Origin: Aquaspirillum serpens DSM 68
GTDB lineage: Bacteria > Pseudomonadota > Gammaproteobacteria > Burkholderiales > Aquaspirillaceae
Direction: 5' to 3'
DNA length: 44,024 bases
Assembly (NCBI RefSeq): GCF_000420525.1
Contig: NZ_ATVC01000013.1
Location: 1-44,024 of the forward strand
Made by a program: the position numbers and the translations under genes
Part shown: piece by piece, positions 42,694 through 44,024 of the stretch
How the letters are laid out: every line of letters begins with the position of its first letter
Position numbering within the stretch: the stretch's first letter is position 1
The notes under the pieces: generated by a model
The model's input: only the letters and a program-made list of their open reading frames with translations
What the model was told of the DNA's origin: nothing
Databases searched by the model: none

Positions 42694-43377
42694 ATGTACC
42701 CGACATCATCTACATCTTATCCCCTTTCTGCCAGCCAAAACCGAGTGCTGCGGAATACTTATCTATTGCTTGCTATCTCGCTGATTCCAACAATGGCGGG
42801 GGCGATGTTTGGGGTGAACCTGAACTTCAGCTTCATGAAGTCCAGCCCGATTGTCTCAACCATTGCCATGCTAGCGGTGATTTATGGCTTGATGTTTGCG
42901 GTCGAGCGGAATCGTAATAGCAGCCTAGGCGTGGGTCTGTTGTTGGCCTTTACCTTTGTCATGGGCGTGTTGCTTGGCCCAATCTTGCAACTTGCTTTGG
43001 GGATGGCGAATGGCGGTCAGCTGATTGCAGTCGCCGCAGGGGGGACAGCAGCTGTGTTCTTTGTGATGGCTGCGATTGCCACTACAGTCAAAAAACAGCT
43101 TAATTTTCTAGGTAATTTCTTGAGTATCGGTGCTGTCGTGTTGATGGTGGCGGTAGTGGCGAATTTGTTCTTACAAATTCCTGCGCTGCACCTGACCTTG
43201 TGCGCGGCCTTTGTGTTGTTTAGCTCGATGCTGATTTTGTTCCAAGTGTCCGAAATCGTGCACGGCGGTGAAACAAACTATGTGTCTGCTACCCTGACCT
43301 TGTTTGTTGCGGTTTACAACTTGTTCACTAGCTTGTTACAGCTGTTGATGGCCTTCACAGGCATGAGCCGCGATTAA
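42694..43377 (+). CDS. Bax inhibitor-1/YccA family membrane protein
   Basis: A 227-residue inner membrane protein with seven hydrophobic helices. The N-terminus SASQNRVLRNTYLLLAISLIP, the middle GVGLLLAFTFVMGVLLGPIL, GGTAAVFFVMAAIAT and the end FSSMLILFQVSEIVHGGETNYVSATLTLFVAVYNLF are typical of bacterial YccA/YbhL (TMBIM) proteins. Members associate with the FtsH protease or conduct calcium. The ATG at 42694 has AAGGAGG at ideal distance, which excludes the ATG 24 bases upstream. It is a single gene with its own terminator. Confidence 0.95.
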   Translation: MYPTSSTSYPLSASQNRVLRNTYLLLAISLIPTMAGAMFGVNLNFSFMKSSPIVSTIAMLAVIYGLMFAVERNRNSSLGVGLLLAFTFVMGVLLGPILQLALGMANGGQLIAVAAGGTAAVFFVMAAIATTVKKQLNFLGNFLSIGAVVLMVAVVANLFLQIPALHLTLCAAFVLFSSMLILFQVSEIVHGGETNYVSATLTLFVAVYNLFTSLLQLLMAFTGMSRD

Positions 43378-43400
43378 GTTTGGCTTTGTTGTGTGAGTAT

Positions 43401-43431
43401 CCCCCCCCGCTGCGGCGGGGGGTATTTTTTT
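43401..43431 (+). terminator. Terminator between yccA-like gene and chemoreceptor
   Basis: CCCCCCGC (43403-43410) pairs with GCGGGGGG (43415-43422), followed by TA and seven T residues. Strong rightward terminator, just before the convergent chemoreceptor stop. Confidence 0.9.
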
Positions 43432-43656
43432 AGCGTTCTTGGCCGCGTTGAGATTGGCTGAGGCGTTGTAGCGAATCAGACAGCGCTGCGACACAGCTTT
43501 GTGCTTCTTGTGCCAATTGCCCAATATGTTTGGCTGAAGTCCCCGATTGGCTGGCCAACACGCGCACCTCATCAGCTACCACAGCAAACCCTCTCCCCGC
43601 TTCACCTGCCCGCGCAGCTTCAATCGAGGCATTCAGTGACAACAGATTGGTTTTAT
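43430..43656 (-). pseudogene. Chemoreceptor (MCP) gene, 3' part cut off by an IS element
   Basis: The visible part encodes the tip of the methyl-accepting signalling domain, [19 protein letters not shown], then [19 protein letters not shown], then about 45 more residues to the stop. The reading runs up to the DK codons, and then into the IS left end at 43657, so the upstream half (ligand domain, membrane helices, first half of the hairpin) must lie on the far side of the element. It also ends soon after the tip, so one arm of the coiled-coil is short compared with classic receptors. It is likely non-functional. Confidence 0.85.
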
Positions 43657-43778
43657 CCCCTGCGCCGTAAAACCTCGCCATTCATGGCGGGGATATCAGG
43701 CGCAAACGGCAAAGCTGTTTTAGGGTTTGGTGTTGTGGTTGTAAAGTAAAAACAAATCAATGTTTGCTTTGCTGTTTG

Positions 43779-43784
43779 TATAAT
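43779..43784 (+). promoter_or_regulatory. TATAAT box directly before tnpB
   Basis: A perfect -10 hexamer ends six bases before the tnpB ATG, and there is no Shine-Dalgarno. Transcription would start at or next to the ATG, so a leaderless message is likely. The other copy has the same arrangement. Confidence 0.5.
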
Positions 43785-43790
43785 GAGCGT

Positions 43791-44024
43791 ATGAAACGAC
43801 TCCAAGCCTTCAAATTCCAACTGACACCCAACGGCCAGCAAACACGGCAAATGTCGCGCTTTGCGGGTTCGTGTCGGTTCGTCTTTAATAAGGCGTTGGC
43901 GTTGCAAAAGGAATGGTATCAGACTGACCCGACAAGCAAGTTTTCTTACGTCAAATTGGCTAATCTTTTGCCCAGCTGGAAGCAAGAATTTGCTTGGCTG
44001 AGAGAATCACCAAGCCAAGCCTTG
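43791..44024 (+). CDS. tnpB: TnpB (IS605 OrfB) RNA-guided nuclease, N-terminal part
   Basis: Seventy-eight codons before the window edge: MKRLQAFKFQLTPNGQQ, then MSRFAGSCRFVFNKALALQK, as in the left copy. It belongs to the IS605 OrfB family. Catalytic RuvC residues, the zinc ribbon and the guide-RNA region at the right end of the element are outside the window. Substitutions relative to the left copy are few; both could be intact or decaying. Confidence 0.85.
   Translation, partial: MKRLQAFKFQLTPNGQQTRQMSRFAGSCRFVFNKALALQKEWYQTDPTSKFSYVKLANLLPSWKQEFAWLRESPSQAL

Larger units (their letters stand above)
43657..44024 (+). mobile_element. IS200/IS605-type element, right copy (partial)
   Basis: This starts with CCCCTGCG right after TTTTAT (43651-43656). 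It has a hairpin CGCCAT/ATGGCG in the left end, and then tnpB after 134 bases. It is the inverted relative of the element at 1-422. In the 234 shared tnpB bases I count nine differences, so the two are not fresh copies. It runs out of the window. It has split the chemoreceptor gene. Confidence 0.85.

Noticed and set aside
1-44024. CRISPR arrays, rRNA genes and prophage genes
   Set aside because: I saw no regularly spaced repeat series, no rRNA-like sequence, and no integrase, terminase or capsid genes.

Overview
The window looks like a chromosomal segment of a Gram-negative proteobacterium, most likely a betaproteobacterium close to the Neisseriales. This is inferred from gene order: rpfE-type gene then recJ; yciB-yciI-bolA next to two PpiC-type foldases; tyrS divergent from an M23 peptidase and anmK. 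There are periplasmic lipoproteins, outer-membrane-type foldases and lipid A modification. Most genes are of medium G+C (single 60-base lines counted by hand gave about 55-57% in recJ and mcrB). The stretch from about 33.9 to 38.0 kb is clearly AT-richer (about 30-37% in three lines).

Layout. Both ends run into a diverged, inverted pair of IS200/IS605-type elements carrying tnpB, cut by the window edges. The left copy ends 28 bases before astB; the right copy has split a chemoreceptor gene. 0.45-13.2 kb is mostly housekeeping: astB, usp, a thioesterase/TerB-like/MoxR operon, hemH, an FtsK N-terminal domain with no motor, anmK, an M23 endopeptidase, tyrS, an rpfE-type gene and recJ. 13.2-18 kb holds a double-receiver protein, two PpiC foldases, bolA, yciI, yciB and a slipin. 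18-22.1 kb is a divergent pair of cyclic-di-GMP enzymes. 22.1-28.1 kb holds a LivK-type lipoprotein, an acidic repeat protein behind a long structured leader, metG and apbC.

28.3-33.4 kb encodes two translationally coupled sensor histidine kinases and a lone sulfate-binding protein. 33.5-38.5 kb is a polymyxin-resistance-like module: PepSY protein, cytochrome b561, PmrA/PmrB-like two-component system, EptA/MCR-like phosphoethanolamine transferase and a DUF411 metal protein. 38.5-42.4 kb holds a YdeN/RBBP9-type hydrolase, a McrBC type IV restriction system and two tiny coupled genes behind a palindromic site. The window closes with tRNA-Leu, a Bax-inhibitor-1 family membrane protein and the interrupted chemoreceptor.

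The most unusual items are: a structured RNA leader (about 23486-23680) whose last hairpin would hide a ribosome binding site for a 14-residue upstream peptide coupled to the acidic repeat protein; a natural stand-alone FtsK membrane domain; the AT-rich pmrAB-eptA module with a terminator between its first two genes; a response regulator with a dead first receiver; and a two-gene micro-operon downstream of mcrBC.
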